From Hermodice carunculata (Eukaryota > Annelida > Polychaeta > Eunicida > Amphinomidae): DNA of 64,000 bases. Shown piece after piece: positions 44,150 through 56,107 of the stretch. Where the stretch lies: the NCBI GenBank assembly GCA_964020975.1, contig OZ026622.1, forward strand, positions 88,993,962 to 89,057,961, written 5' to 3'. The notes under the pieces were generated by a model. It made no database searches. It was not told the DNA's origin and saw nothing but the letters and a program-made list of their open reading frames with translations. The translations under genes were made by a program, and so were the position numbers. Position 1 is the stretch's first letter; each line of letters opens with the position of its first letter.

Positions 44150-45751
44150 CCCCCCCCAGGTAATGAATTGTGGCTCAGTGGTCCAGTAACCAAACACCTT
44201 TGGCTTTGTAAAAATCAGTTACAATTCATTAATGGAGTCTTGTATTACAAATGGGAAGATGTTGTTCCAAAAATGTGTTTGCTGGTACCTACTTCTTTGA
44301 GGGAAGAAGTTCTTTAACATTGTCATGACTCCAGATTGTCAGGGCACCTGGGAGTAGAAAAAACTTTGCAAAATTTGAAAAGAATGTTCTTTTGGCCAGG
44401 TGTGTCACATGCCTGCAAAGAGTATGTTTTATCTTGTCAGAAATGCAGTAAAAACAAAAAAAGCAACAGTGCGTCCTAGAGCTCCCCTCACAAGTTTTCA
44501 TGCAGGAGCTCCACTTGAAAGGGTCCACCTTGATATTCTTGGTCCATTGACAAGAAGTTCATCAGGTAATGCACACATACTGGTAATTGTAGATCAGTTT
44601 ACCAAATGGGTAGAAATCTTTCCTTTACAAAATCAAACTGCAGAACTTATTGCTGAAAAAGTAGTGTATGAATTCATTAGCAGACTAGGCTGTCCCTTGT
44701 CTACACATACAGATCAAGGTAAACATGTATCTGGTAATTTGATGCATGCTATTTGTGATCTCCTTGAGATAGCCAAAACAAGGACCACTCCCTACAGACC
44801 TTCGGCCAATGGTCTAGTAGAAAGATATAATCGGTTACTCCTACAGACCATTCGTTGCACTTTAGAACGTTCACACAAAGATTGGGATAAACATCGGTCT
44901 TTATTGGCTGGAGCTATCCGCTCTGTGAAACACATACAAACTGGTTTTAGTGCCAATATGTTAATGCTTGGGCGCGAAGTTCTGAAACCTATAGATATAG
45001 TCTTTGATACTGCTTCTGCAAACATTGCACAGAGGGAGCCTGCACAGCATGTAATGAAACTCAGGCAGGCTCTGGAGTCGTTTCATGACATGGCCAGGAA
45101 ACAAAGATGGCACAATGTAGGCAAAAACACACTTATGATCTCAAGTTGTCTAAACATCAGTATAGCCCAGGTAATTTGGTTTACAAAATGGCCGCTGCTA
45201 CTGCTGGTCAACACCGCAAATTGAGCCCAACCTGCGCTGGGCCATTCTTAGTGACTCAAGTGTTATCCCCTGTTCTGGATCATTTAAAAAGCAGAAATAA
45301 GGAGGTTGTGGCCCATCATGATAGGCTCAAACTGTGTCAAGATAGAGTTATACCTCTATGGATGAGACGCTTAAGACATAATTTTCTATATCTTGAGACA
45401 ACAATTGCCTATGATGAGGAGGAACAACAGGATGAGTTACAAACAGACCAAGCACTTGATTTGTCTCACCTATTTGCTAACAATGTCTCACCTGAATCTG
45501 AAACTGGTGTGTCTCAAGATTTTAATATAACTCTGGCGGACACTGTTGATCAGGATGATAGTTTGCCTACAGTGGCGCCATCTAGTAGTGCACTGGCTGG
45601 GGACATGAGTAGCCCCGCTGTTGGTCAAAATAATAGTTCACCTGCAGTGGCGCCATCTAGAAGTAGGTCACAGCATGGGGAAACTACCTCAAGGTCTTCT
45701 CGAACAGGAAAGAAAATAGTAAAACCTAGTTATTTGAAAGATTATCAGTAG
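44150..45751 (+). mobile_element. integrase and C-terminal tail of the Gypsy-type fossil
   Basis: The zinc-binding front (HLGVEK, CQKCSKNKK) is followed by the DDE core: RVHLDILGPLTRS, LSTHTDQGKHVSGNL and TTPYRPSANGLVERYNRLL. Next come KQRWHNVG-type and YSPGNLVYK/AGPFLV blocks typical of the integrase C-terminal beta-barrel, then a long acidic Ser/Pro-rich tail with two copies of SPAVAPSxS. No chromodomain was recognised. A C-run (44138-44158) lies at the front. Broken. Confidence 0.85.
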
Positions 45752-47880
45752 TTGCTATATACGTAGGAAAAGATCTTCATGTAAACGGTCATTTGTCACA
45801 TGGATTTCTAATGTTAGCATAACTAGCAAATTGTAAATTTTCATATTTAAATCCATGTAACGGTAATCTGTAGCATGGAATGTCAATAATTGCATATTAA
45901 GTAAAATAATAGAATATCAATATTTAATAAACTTTGAAAAGTAATATGATAAATCTCTATGTAAGCAGGTCCCTGTAGCTTGGACCTCTAATAGCACAGA
46001 AAAACATGATCCCTATTCATTAATTACAAACCCAACAATGACAGCAAAGAGATTTCAGACTTGCCAAAGCATCAACATTTCTCTTCCAATACCAATGTGA
46101 AGAAACAAATTCACTCCTGACTCGAGACAGGCAGTCACCCATAAAAGGCAACTGGTGGTTTTAAACCGGTCCTCTCAACCTTAGAAATATTCATCATTAA
46201 CTGCAGACACCAGTTCCCCTCCAAATCTATAGGCCTAACCACCCAAAACACAAATTTCATTACTTCTGCCAAAAATAAAAAGAAGCCAGTTAGGCCTATC
46301 ACCTTTTAGTTCTCCCGACTTGTCGATCTGCTAAGTTTACAGCAAAAGAGTAAAGTATATTGATATACATGTAAACCATTCTATCAGGATAACCGTATTA
46401 TGTAGAAAAAAGTTTTGAAAGTTCCCACAAGATATTGTTGAGAAGAAATTAAGTAAAATAGTAAAAATAATACATGTTATTCAGCATATACAATCAAGAA
46501 GTGTTCTTTGGTTTTTGTTGTGTTAAAGTTAAAAAAATAGTTCATCAAGGCATTTAGTAGTGTGGTTTTACCAGAACCAGTTGCATCTGTCTGTCTCGGG
46601 CTCTTTAGTAGAGTAATCAGTTTTACGTTTACCCGCCAACATGTTCATTCAATGCCAGAGATGACACAGTGCTGACAAATCGGGAAGATGGAATAACTGG
46701 AACAGTCTGGGAAATCTAAAAAATCATGTAGGCCAGGAACATCAATGTAATGAGAATCCACACTGACAGAACGCTGATGGTGATTCAAAGTACCTCTTCT
46801 TCACTTTCTTCTTGTTCTGTCCTTACAACACTTTTCTGCATATTCTTCAATTCCCCTCTTCTGGTCCTTTTTGGAAGGATAGAATGATAATTAAAAATAC
46901 ATAGTGTTATAGTTTGGTTTCACAACAGCTTTACAAGGAAATAAAAATATTACTTCTCAGCAATAAATACTTGGATTAGATTGTTCAGTTGTCTATTCAC
47001 CGATTAGATGGTTCACTTATCCCTTTATAGCACAGTATATTGTCTTGTTCTCTATCAGATACGGTAAAATCATCAAATTCATGAATTTCCTATAACTGGG
47101 AATGGAGTGGTTTATATTGGAAGTAATGGTCCTTAGCTTACCTTTGTAATGTTTTGTGACTGTGAATTTGGCTGAGAGATAGCAATGTTTGAATCAGGCA
47201 CAAGGAATGCTGGAGTGGCAGACCTGCACCGGTCATCTTTATGAGATTGGTAGCTGCTGCCACCTATCTGTAGCTTCTGGAACTTTTGAGGAGCTATTCA
47301 CTCATCTTTACCAGGAGAAGGTTCAGGGTCTTGGCCAAGTTCCACTTCTCACTTCTTAATTTGCTTGTATTGAATAAATGTTAAATGTAGAATATGGTAA
47401 CATTCAGTTCAGTGCCTGAAATCATAAAAGCAAAATATGATTTAGTGTGGTAGACTGCTGAAATTATTCAATGTTCATAATGATAAATTGAAATCTGTGT
47501 ACAGAATAATAATTAAACTTAGATAGTTATATATGTAAATAGTACACTCTGAAATTCTTTCATTGAATTATATCATTTTTCGTTAACTGAGAGATTTGTT
47601 GAGGTGATGTAAGAAACACCAAAATATCTCCATTGCCTTCATAAGGGAGAGTTCCTCAAGTGAAGACATCAATACAGGATGTAATTAATAATACAAAGGA
47701 TGTCTCCTCAAGTATTAAATAAATAATTAGGTATACATAAATTTTCATACATAGAATTGGACATTATAGCTATATTATCATTAAGTTTGAATATTGAAAT
47801 GACTAATTAGAGTTGTGGGTAACTGAACTCTAATTAATTTTGTTATAATTAACAAAAGTATAAATGTTTACACTAACTTT
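45752..47880. other. Non-coding interval between pol and the TatD-like region
   Basis: AT-rich sequence with no supported gene apart from the single 492-bp repeat at 45993-46360. If the Gypsy element really ends at 50.3 kb, this is an internal untranslated region about 1.7 kb long after removing the inserted repeat. Confidence 0.5.
45993..46360 (+). repeat. single truncated 492-bp repeat unit
   Basis: Starts ATAGCACAGAAAAACATGAT and follows the consensus as far as CAGCAAAAGAGTAAAGTA, lacking the last ~125 bp. It is more divergent than the tandem units, with AGAAGCCAGTTAGGCC where others read AGAGACCTGTTAGGCC. It shows that the repeat also disperses as a single unit. Confidence 0.85.
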
Positions 47881-47999
47881 TGTTTTACATTATTCCTAAA
47901 CTTATTGATATTTTCCGTACAAGAATGGATAACATCTTATACATTAACACACATCAGAATCTTGATTTCTGGGAACAAATACTTACTATAAAAAAAAAA

Positions 48000-49480
48000 A
48001 AAACACTCTCACAGAAATGGATGTGGAGAAAGAAGAATATTTCATCCCAGATTACAAAGAGGAGATGGAACTCCAGGTTTCTCATGAAGTCCCTCCTACA
48101 TGTTTTAAGAAAGTCAAGGGCTCCAAATGCCTTATTTGCCAGTCAAAGTTCCGACATTATCGCCACCATGTTGTGGAAACCCATCTACCATGGTTCATAG
48201 ACCCTGACACTGCCTGTTGGACCTACAAGCACCAGTCTTCATCATCGGGACTGATCAAGATTCATCTCGATTCACATCTTGATGAAGAATTGCAAAGATC
48301 AACTTTTAACAATACCAACTTACAGCAATGGGTGTTCCTCTCCACCAATTCTTTAGGGTTTTTGGCCTGGGAGCTTGGACTGGAGACCATCAACCAGTTA
48401 TGGGAATTCATGGTACAGAATCAGCTGTTTCCGGACAAGGGCATAATCAGTTCAACCACCGAGGAACATCTATATAATGCCTTCCTGACCTATCTTCGTC
48501 TCCCACTGCCTGGAAAGCACATCATTGGGCCTACAGGAACTGTGGCAAATCTTCTTCACTTCCACGTACTGATCAGGATTGTCAACTTGCTACCTGCAGA
48601 CAGACAGTTGGAGTGCAAGGGGTGGGATCCAGATGTTTCGTCGTCTCAACTGTTCCATCAAAGCATTCCCTTTGTGGACTCCCACTTTCATCTTCAAGAA
48701 ACTCTGAAAAGAAGTATGGCAGCGTCACTACATGCAGTTGAAGACCATTCAATCTATCCCGACTTTCAACTTAAACAAGCGGTAAGCAACCATTGCTATC
48801 CCAGTATATGGCCATCCATTGGACAACTCAGGAAGTGGAGCCGGGAAGATGAAAGACCGGTTTTTACCATTGGTGTTCATCCCAGATTTGCGGACCAATT
48901 CAACCCTGCACTGCATTTTCCTATCATTGAGGAGTTGACAAACTTTTACAGAACCGTCGCATTTGGGAGCTGGGTTTGGATTACTCCCCAGGACCCGCAA
49001 ATTCGGAGTCCCAGCAGCAGACCTTGGCCACCCTTTTGAAATGGATATCCATCAAGCAGCAGGACAAGGTTGTCGTTGTACATGCCCGAGGAGATGTCTT
49101 CACAGACCTTTTACATCTGTGCAAGACACTCCTGCCTTCTTTGCAAAGGTTGCATCTACATTGCTGTACGTTGGATCCAGATCAGATCGACCAATGGATA
49201 GAGGCCTTCCCCCGAACCAAAATGGGAATCTCACCCAAGTTATTAAATCCTGAGTGGTACAGCACCTTCTCAACAGTCGTCAGGAGGCTTCCATTATCAT
49301 GCATCATGGTGGAAACAGACGCTCCATATTTGACATCCTCACAGTTCAAGACCTGTCACGGCACACCCTTCCAGCTGCCAGAGGTGATCACTGCTATTGC
49401 CAAGATCAGAAACCTACCAAGCCGAATTGTGGCCAGAGCTACTGCAGCCAACACCACAGAACTATACCAGCTGGCATAAG
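48000..49480 (+). mobile_element. TatD-family metal-dependent hydrolase with zinc-finger N-terminus, possibly carried by the LTR element
   Basis: The N-terminal part has a C2H2-like finger (CLICQSKFRHYRHHVVETH), a second Cys/His cluster (TACWTYKHQ ... KIHLDSH) and a helical region. The C-terminal part has TatD/amidohydrolase blocks in order: FVDSHFHLQE (metal-binding H-x-H), FTIGVHPRFAD, VVVHARGDV, LHLHCCTLDPDQIDQWIEAF, MGISPKLLNPEW, VETDAPYLTS (metal-binding Asp) and TPFQLPEVITAIAKI. TatD proteins are 3'-5' exonucleases or repair nucleases in the families studied; activity here is not shown. It lies downstream of Gypsy pol, on the same strand, and before the putative 3' LTR, so it may be an extra ORF of that element. 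Alternatively it is a separate TATDN2-like multi-copy gene in which the LTR sequence is coincidental. It has about one break. Confidence 0.7.
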
Positions 49481-50051
49481 CCTCAATCACCCTACAAATA
49501 CAGAAGCCACATGCAGTTAGAACATTTTGTACAGTCTACTACTTCTAAAATGATTTTTATTTTTGCTCAAGTTAATTTGTAACTAGAGAGAGTTTCGGGG
49601 ACCTGATTCTCTTTCTATTGTTACACAAATTCATTATGTAGTCTAGCAGTAGGTTGAAATGATCTTGGCAAATCATGTACATATATATAGGGGTTCTTAA
49701 GACACTTCGGGAAACTGATTTTCTTAAAATCCGCTTAATATTAACATTGTATATATTTCTCTGGGTTCCTAAGGCATTTCGGGAAACTGATTTCCTGAAG
49801 ACCCAATTCACATTTACATTTTTGGCACATGAAAATAGTAACTTCTCTGGACTTTGATGCATTTCGGTTATCTGATTTCTTCATTGTCCACTTTTAGTAT
49901 CAGGTGCCTTATTTCTCATTTGTGCCTCAAATGTGGTATGAGTGACCTCTGCATTTAAACAAAAGACCGTGATTTGGTTATCGATATAAGGGGTACTGAT
50001 ATTCCAAATTGCCTTTAACACTTCCTTCCAATTAAAACTTCATTCTTTATG

Positions 50052-50305
50052 AAGACAATGCCCTCTCCCCGATATAAACCCGAGCCAGCCGCTGCACGAG
50101 GAGCCTCGTATAGTTGTGGTAGCATTCCTGCCTGCACCTGTGGAAGTTCGGCTCCCTTCCACACCTCCAGACCGCTGGACAAGACAGTTGCCTGCGGAGA
50201 ATAGTTGCGGCCCAGTTCGTCGACGGAGCTCTTCGCCATCCGCCCTGTAGAGCTCGTTTAAAGTAGCGGTGAGTTCTACATGTAGCAATAGCGTAAAGTG
50301 CTATA
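50052..50305 (+). repeat. putative 3' LTR of the Gypsy-type fossil
   Basis: Matches 37053-37317 from AAGACAATGCCCTCTCCC through GCGTAAAGTGCTATA, with a TATA-like GATATAAACCCGAGCC. No primer site follows it (it is followed by GTGACTATAATGC), consistent with a 3' or solo LTR rather than a second 5' LTR. Confidence 0.65.
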
Positions 50306-50667
50306 GTGACTATAATGCACTTTTTGCCCTCTATTTAATGCTGATGTAACTATGACTCTTTGCAAGTCTTGAGTTACTAATGAACCGTCGTTCAACTTGT
50401 ATAGCTTTTGTTAGGTAAGGCCAAGCTCATTCGTAGGTGTGGCTCTAATTTACCATAAGGTGCTGCACCCTGGTGTGAAAATTGAGAATGACTAGTTTGA
50501 TGCAGTTACTTTGATGTTAATGTTGTGGCATAAACAAACATGAAGTTTTGAACATTGAATTTGTGAAATTATCTACTTTTGTGGAGATGTATAAACAAAA
50601 TTAAATAGAATTCATCTTTGGAGCCAGGAAGAAAATAAAGTGATCATGGGAAGTACAACCCTGGGTC

Positions 50668-50780
50668 AAGGTCACGCTAGGCTACCCATCACATCCAGAC
50701 AGGAGGGTTGAAGTGCTTTCGCGGGAAAAGCAATTGAGGGTCCCAGCTGCCATCTTTCATATTGCTCTTGTTTACAGGTG
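50668..50780 (+). repeat. 113-bp repeat, copy 1
   Basis: From AAGGTCACGCTAGGCTACCC to TTGTTTACAGGTG this segment is nearly identical (about two differences) to 53083-53195 in the same orientation. It contains TTTCGCGGGAAAAGC and ends in a splice-acceptor-like CTCTTGTTTACAG. The flanks are unrelated, so it is a dispersed short element or a duplicated exon rather than part of a larger duplication. Confidence 0.85.
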
Positions 50781-53082
50781 GGTAATTAATGTGAAGACAA
50801 CCCATGGTATGTTTTATACTGAAAGGGAAGGTGGTATTGAGCTGGAAAGTAAGGTAGTGATTCAGTTTTGGGAGGCGCACATGTGACATGCAAAACTGGC
50901 CTGGAACGATCTTGCTTCATGCACGTGGGTGAGATGGGCTAGAATGAAGCTGGCTATGAGGGCTATGTTGATTGATTTTCCACATACTTAATGTCAGTTT
51001 AAGACACTTGGAGCAGTTGTGGTAGAAAACACTGCCCTTAATCTAATGGTGACTTCCTTGCCACCATTACAATTTTGTAATAATACAGGCTTATATTACA
51101 AATGACATTTGTGATGGTGGGTTGATAAGTTGATGATTTTCTTAGTTGGATGCTTTAGGAAAATATTTAATGGGAAAAAAAAAACATATTAGGACTGGTT
51201 GAAGACTTTGCTGGCATAACACTTGGTTTATTAGTTTAGGCCTCGTATCTGTTATTTCAACTGCATGTTGATACTTCATAAAATTCATTATTTTTACAAT
51301 GAAGTATTGAATTAATAGTTAGACAGGAAATAACCCAGTAAAATGAGGAATGGGTTTTTATTTGTGACAGGGTAAATGATGAATGCCAAATCATAGTAAC
51401 TGTTATGATGGGCCAGTGTTTAAGAAAATATGAGTACTATGTAATATGTAACATTTAAGAATGGTTGTTTTCATTGTTAAAGTTGAAAAAAATCATAATG
51501 CAGGTATTCGGAAGGGAAATTTACTGCATGATATATACTTTAATAAAAAATTTGCCATCTTGTTGGATACAAGTTATGAGAGAAAAAAACAAACAAACAA
51601 ACACACAAAAATGGGTAAAAAGACAATTGATATAATGACATGCCAGAATATATGCAGGGGTGCCTCTGATTGGTTAATTTGGAATGAAAATGTCTGTAAT
51701 GGCAGGGCCTAAAGTAAAGGCTTTAGATAAATAGATATGTAAGTGTTTCATGATCAGGCTGAAGATTGTAGCAGAATACCCATTGAGCTGTATAGGGGTT
51801 CACATTATATGATCATGGGGACATGCTGAGTGAACGTTGAACAAGTATTGTTACTGACTTTACCCTGAAGTCTGAATAAGTGTTTGTCAGAACAAAATGA
51901 TTAAATACTTTGATGGATATTGCTGAATAAACAATGACATGTAATGGTATTCAAACAAATCTGCATCAAAGGGAGATAACATTGAAGTACTTCAAGCTTC
52001 TTATTCCCATAAGGTAAAATTCTTCCTTTGCTGAGCAATGAATATACTTAACTATTTTTGTATCAAAAGTGGGGGGGAGGGGGGAATCTAATCCCATTGA
52101 AGCATATGATAGGCTCTTAAAATAATTCATGTGGTTCCTGGTCTCAAGACAGAGCATCAGCATGAGAAAAAGTTTATCTATGCCCTGAGCTTTCTTACTC
52201 TGATAAGTGTATGTAGAAAAGTTTGATTGGAAAGAGTCTAGATCTAACATCTCAATATGGGGTTGAATGCTATCATACGAAGTTGGGCAGAATTCTTGGT
52301 TATACCACATTCACTGAAGTACATGTTCTAGTAAATACGAGAGTGGTTATTTTGGAATTCCCATGTTAAAAACATTTATTCAGTGCATTTTCATAGGCAT
52401 AAGAATGATAATTGGTTTCATTCAAAGCTGATATCTATATAAATAGTGGAATTTCATTTAAAAAGAAGGTTGTGATCATAATATTATGTCATGCTGCTAT
52501 TCTAAGTTCACGCATATGCGCATAGAAAAAAATCTTTTAAAGTGGTTATTATGCATAATGATGATCAGGACACCAAATACTTTGTAGCATGGTCACCATT
52601 TGTTGCATTGGAATGTCAAATACCAGGCAAGGGTCACAGGTATACTTGTCATTCCAAATACATGGGAGTGCCTACTTATATATCTAGCTACATGATGCGG
52701 TTCTAAAATTTTTTGTATGCAGTTGATTTCAGGTAAACTTGAGTTTTCTGAAATTGAAAAAAAATAAATAAAAAATAACTAGCAATTGCATGTGGTTTTG
52801 ATTTAATTTCCCAATGACTGATGTGAGTTCTCATTCATTTTGATGATCAAGTTTGGAAAGTCTTCACAGTTCAAGCTTTGAGATGAAAAGCTTGGGACTA
52901 AATTGGGCATAGGTGAAGCTCTGTGAACAGCATAAATGAATGGAGTAAATGGTAAGAAGACAAAATTGATTACAATTGATATTGTAGGTTTCAGACTTAT
53001 AATGAGGTTCTAATTTTTCGTCAAATATATAATGACGATAAGTATATACTGTAGATATATATCGAAACAACGCTGGGGGGTG

Positions 53083-53195
53083 AAGGTCACGCTAGGCTGC
53101 CCATCACATCCAGACAGGAGGGTTGAAGTGCTTTCGCGGGAAAAGCAATTGAGGGTCCCAGCTGCCATATTTCATATTGCTCTTGTTTACAGGTG
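53083..53195 (+). repeat. 113-bp repeat, copy 2
   Basis: Second copy of the 113-bp segment, differing at CTGCCC versus CTACCC and CATATTTC versus CATCTTTC. The minus-strand frames of both copies share a stretch (KQEQYEIWQLGPSIAFPAKA in copy 2), but two-copy identity in such a short piece does not show coding constraint. Confidence 0.85.
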
Positions 53196-53574
53196 ACACT
53201 GTACGCAACATGAGGGTGAACTGCGGATGAGGAAACAGTGCTGATGCTGGGACCTGGGGAGCCTATGTGTAGGGCATCCCTAATGTTTGGAAATTGAGGG
53301 TAAAGTTGGCACACTCGGGGTGTGCAATTAAAAAGGAATAAAATAATCACTCGTGGTGATTATTTTAAGAAATGAAGATGTTTTGAACTGCTGAATAAAT
53401 AATTGAAGTTAAGGTTCTGTGTCATGTGCTTGGTTTATTTGATGTCAGATTAATTCCAGCATAAAGAGTTTTTTTCAAGTGTGGTTAGTGTGTGGAGGAG
53501 AACCACGAACCTGGATAAGTAACAGCAATCCCCACACCCATGCTCACATCAGAGAGAGTGGTTACACAAGAAAA

Positions 53575-54478
53575 GCACAGACACAATGAAAAGGAAGTAT
53601 TGAAAGAAATAAATGCCAAAAAACAACAAAACAAAGAAAAAAGATTGAAAAAGAAAATGCACAAATGGAAGCATTCCAAAAACTAATTGATGCAGTACAT
53701 AGTTACGGTGGCCCTTGTAGATCACTGCATGATGTGGATCATTTGATGAAACAGTGTGATAAAGAAACAACCAAAGTAAAAGTGGAAGTTATTAAAAATG
53801 AAATAAGATGCCTTAAAGTTGTACAGGGTATCAAAGACAAAAAGTTGATGTTTGGAAAAAAAACTTGAATGTTTTGGTGTCAGATTTAAAATCTGTGCTT
53901 ATGGCTGGATCAGTGAGAAAAATCAAGAGAAGGGTGTGCAGTCTAATCATGCTGATGTTTGTGAAAGTGACACTGAGGCAGAGAGGGTTAGTGAAAAAGT
54001 TACAACAGGTAGGAAAAGAAAAAGAGGACAAAGTAAGGATTGTGCATTGACTCAAACTAGTAAAAGTAAAAGAAGGAAAACAGTATCTGACTCACATCAA
54101 ACAAATAATGTAACATGCTCACCTGAACAGGTAAAACTGAACACTGATCCTTATAAATTTGAACGTCAAGGTGGTTGGGTGAGAGTTGCTTACGAAGATG
54201 GTTGGTACATTGGAATAGTGATCAATGTTGAAACTCCTGAAACAGACACAGTGCAGTTTTTGAAGTGTGGCCTTAATGATATTTTTACTTGGTCCCAAGT
54301 AGATGACGTTCAAGATGTGCATGCAAAATTTATGCCAGCGTCAGATGCTGAATTTGAAATGAAACTGACTATGGCAAGGGGAGAAGCATACGTCCTTGTG
54401 GAACATGACTATATACAAGATTTGTACAACCAGTACCACGGTACTTATTTTACTGAACAAGATCAGGATGATTTATAG
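53575..54478 (+). pseudogene. C-terminal part of a third D/D/D-Tudor family member
   Basis: A basic helical start (EKHRHNEKEVLKEINAKKQQ, about 53570-53640) is followed in another frame by MEAFQKLIDAVHSYGGPCRS and HDVDHLMKQCDKETTKVKVE, a helical element ending GIKDKKLMFGKK. After the A-run at 53858-53866 the frame changes to a Ser/Lys-rich linker (TGRKRKRGQSKD) and a Tudor-like domain: GWVRVAYEDGWYIGIVINVE, VQFLKCGLNDIFTWSQVDD, VHAKFM. The C-terminus is acidic and ends at the TAG before 54479. The domain shares the Y-x-x-x-WYxGIV strand and the F-x-W-x-x-x-D-D block with 16.5 and 23.05 kb. The catalytic core is not present in this window, so this is either a tail fragment or a gene with its core upstream in lost sequence. 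Function unknown. Confidence 0.55.
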
Positions 54479-54479
54479 G

Positions 54480-56100
54480 TAACAAGGTTTTGAACATTTG
54501 GACATTGGTCTAATTTTTTAAGAACTGAGAACACTTAAACATGGCATATGGGTTCATTTTTATTTTATCAAAAATTTTAGTGCAAAGCAGACTGTTCCCA
54601 CAGTATTCTTCAACTGGTGAACACAGCAATTTTATTAATAGATTAATTTTATTAATAAAGTTTGTATTTGTAATCTTGATTTTCATTTATTTAATGTAGT
54701 TTAGTTACAGCGCCCTCCCACTTGTAGAGGCTTGGGACTCTCTTGGAATATTTTGCACAAATTTTATGCCTGTGATGGATATGGAGATGAATGTAATTAA
54801 ATGAAAATATTTAACAAGTTACAAAATCATTTATTGAAGTACAGAAAAATTATATATGCATATTTTAAGTGCAGAAAGGAGTTTGTTCCCAAAACAAGGT
54901 ATCATTCAAACTACACACACAAGTCATGCAAAAAAAAATTGTGTAAACATTCCAAGGCATGGTTACGCTCTACTCTTCCATCACCAAAGTAGTAATATGA
55001 CTACGTGCTTTGAAGATTTTTACAAGCAAGCATTCAGACAAAGCAGTCAAAAAAGTGTCTCAATCACTCTAGGATGGGCATTGAAAAATCTCAGGATAAA
55101 TGTAGCCTGGGCACGGAAAATTTGCTCAATGCGGACTTTGGCCGTAAAATGTCCGTAATTCTTGGACCAAAAATTATCATCTTTTTACAATTCATTCTGT
55201 AATATTTATGAAATAATTCAAGTTTTGACCCTTTAAAGTGTGGAAATAAAGATGTAAGTGTATCAGAAACATGTATGGTGAGTTTCAGGGCTCAACATTT
55301 AATATTAGTGGAGATAAGTGACATCGGCCGTCATATTTCTGCAATTCTCGGACCAAAAATTGCCAAATTTTAAATTTCATTGAGCAATATTAACATATTA
55401 ATTGAAGTTTTGACACTCTTAAGTGCAGAAATATAGATGTAAGTGTGCCAGAAAGGTGTGTTGCGAGTCTCAGGGTCCTACATGTAATATTAATGGAGAT
55501 ATAGTGAAAAAGTTTTCCCCTACCCCCTAATTTTGCAGATTTACAGGTGCAAAATTGCTCTCTGAGCCATTTTTGAAGGTCCGTATCTGAAGAAGGATCA
55601 AAGCCACCCATCTTAAAAAAATAGGCATTATCTATGTATAATCTAGCTTGTGTAAATGATTTTTCAGCTTTCTAGAATATTAATTTAAGAAATTAGGGAC
55701 CCCTGAATATGGCTTCACATGCAATATGGAAAAAAGGTCCGATTTTGGTCAATTTCGGGTTATCTTTAAAGTCCCATATCTAAGATGAAATTTGTGTTTT
55801 TGTTTTGTTTCTCTCTTCAAGCTCCATCAAATAGAATACACAGTTTGGTGCTGTAACAACTCTGAATTTTTCCCATTGTGATACCTACTATAATGCACTT
55901 TTTCCCTCTATTTTATGCTGACATATTATGAATAGTGTAAAACCCTCCTCATTTGAAGTACATTATGTTTATTTTAATGCAAAAATTGTATCATTATGCT
56001 ATTTTGGTCTTCCTTGTTATTGGTATAACTAGCTAATACTAATTCAATAGATATGCACATTTTAAATTTGTAATATGTGACTCAAAATTATATTTTATGT
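54480..56100. other. Non-coding interval
   Basis: AT-rich, no supported gene. From about 55080 to 55780 similar phrases recur imperfectly: GGCCGTAAAATGTCCGTAATTCTTGGACC near 55139 resembles GGCCGTCATATTTCTGCAATTCTCGGACC near 55327, and AATATTAATGGAGATA near 55487 resembles AATATTAGTGGAGATA near 55301. This indicates an old, degenerate tandem structure of about 180 bp. Confidence 0.5.
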
Positions 56101-56107
56101 TTTTCAG

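Larger units (their letters stand above)
37053..50305 (+). mobile_element. Gypsy-type LTR element fossil with nested insertions and an extra TatD-like region
   Basis: Putative LTRs of about 265 and 254 bp (37053-37317, 50052-50305) bracket, in order, a primer site, gag, protease, RT, RNase H, integrase and a TatD-like hydrolase, all on the plus strand. The order protease-RT-RNase H-integrase is that of Gypsy (Ty3) elements. Two other repeats have inserted: a 1.6-kb element at about 40.28-41.90 kb and a 492-bp unit at 45.99-46.36 kb. The LTR copies differ by clear substitutions and small indels, suggesting an old insertion. The coding part is broken roughly six to ten times. The outer boundaries and unity of the element are inference; a solo LTR from another insertion at 50 kb is the main alternative, and no target duplication was recognised. 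Confidence 0.6.
50306..53570. other. Non-coding interval with a duplicated 113-bp element
   Basis: No supported coding region; frames are short and low in complexity. Noteworthy contents are the 113-bp near-identical pair listed separately and a ~36-bp word at 50308-50343 that recurs at 55888-55922. Confidence 0.5.

Noticed and set aside
50015-50288. Minus-strand frames similar to the one at 37106-37300
   Set aside because: They are shadows of the LTR pair on the opposite strand.
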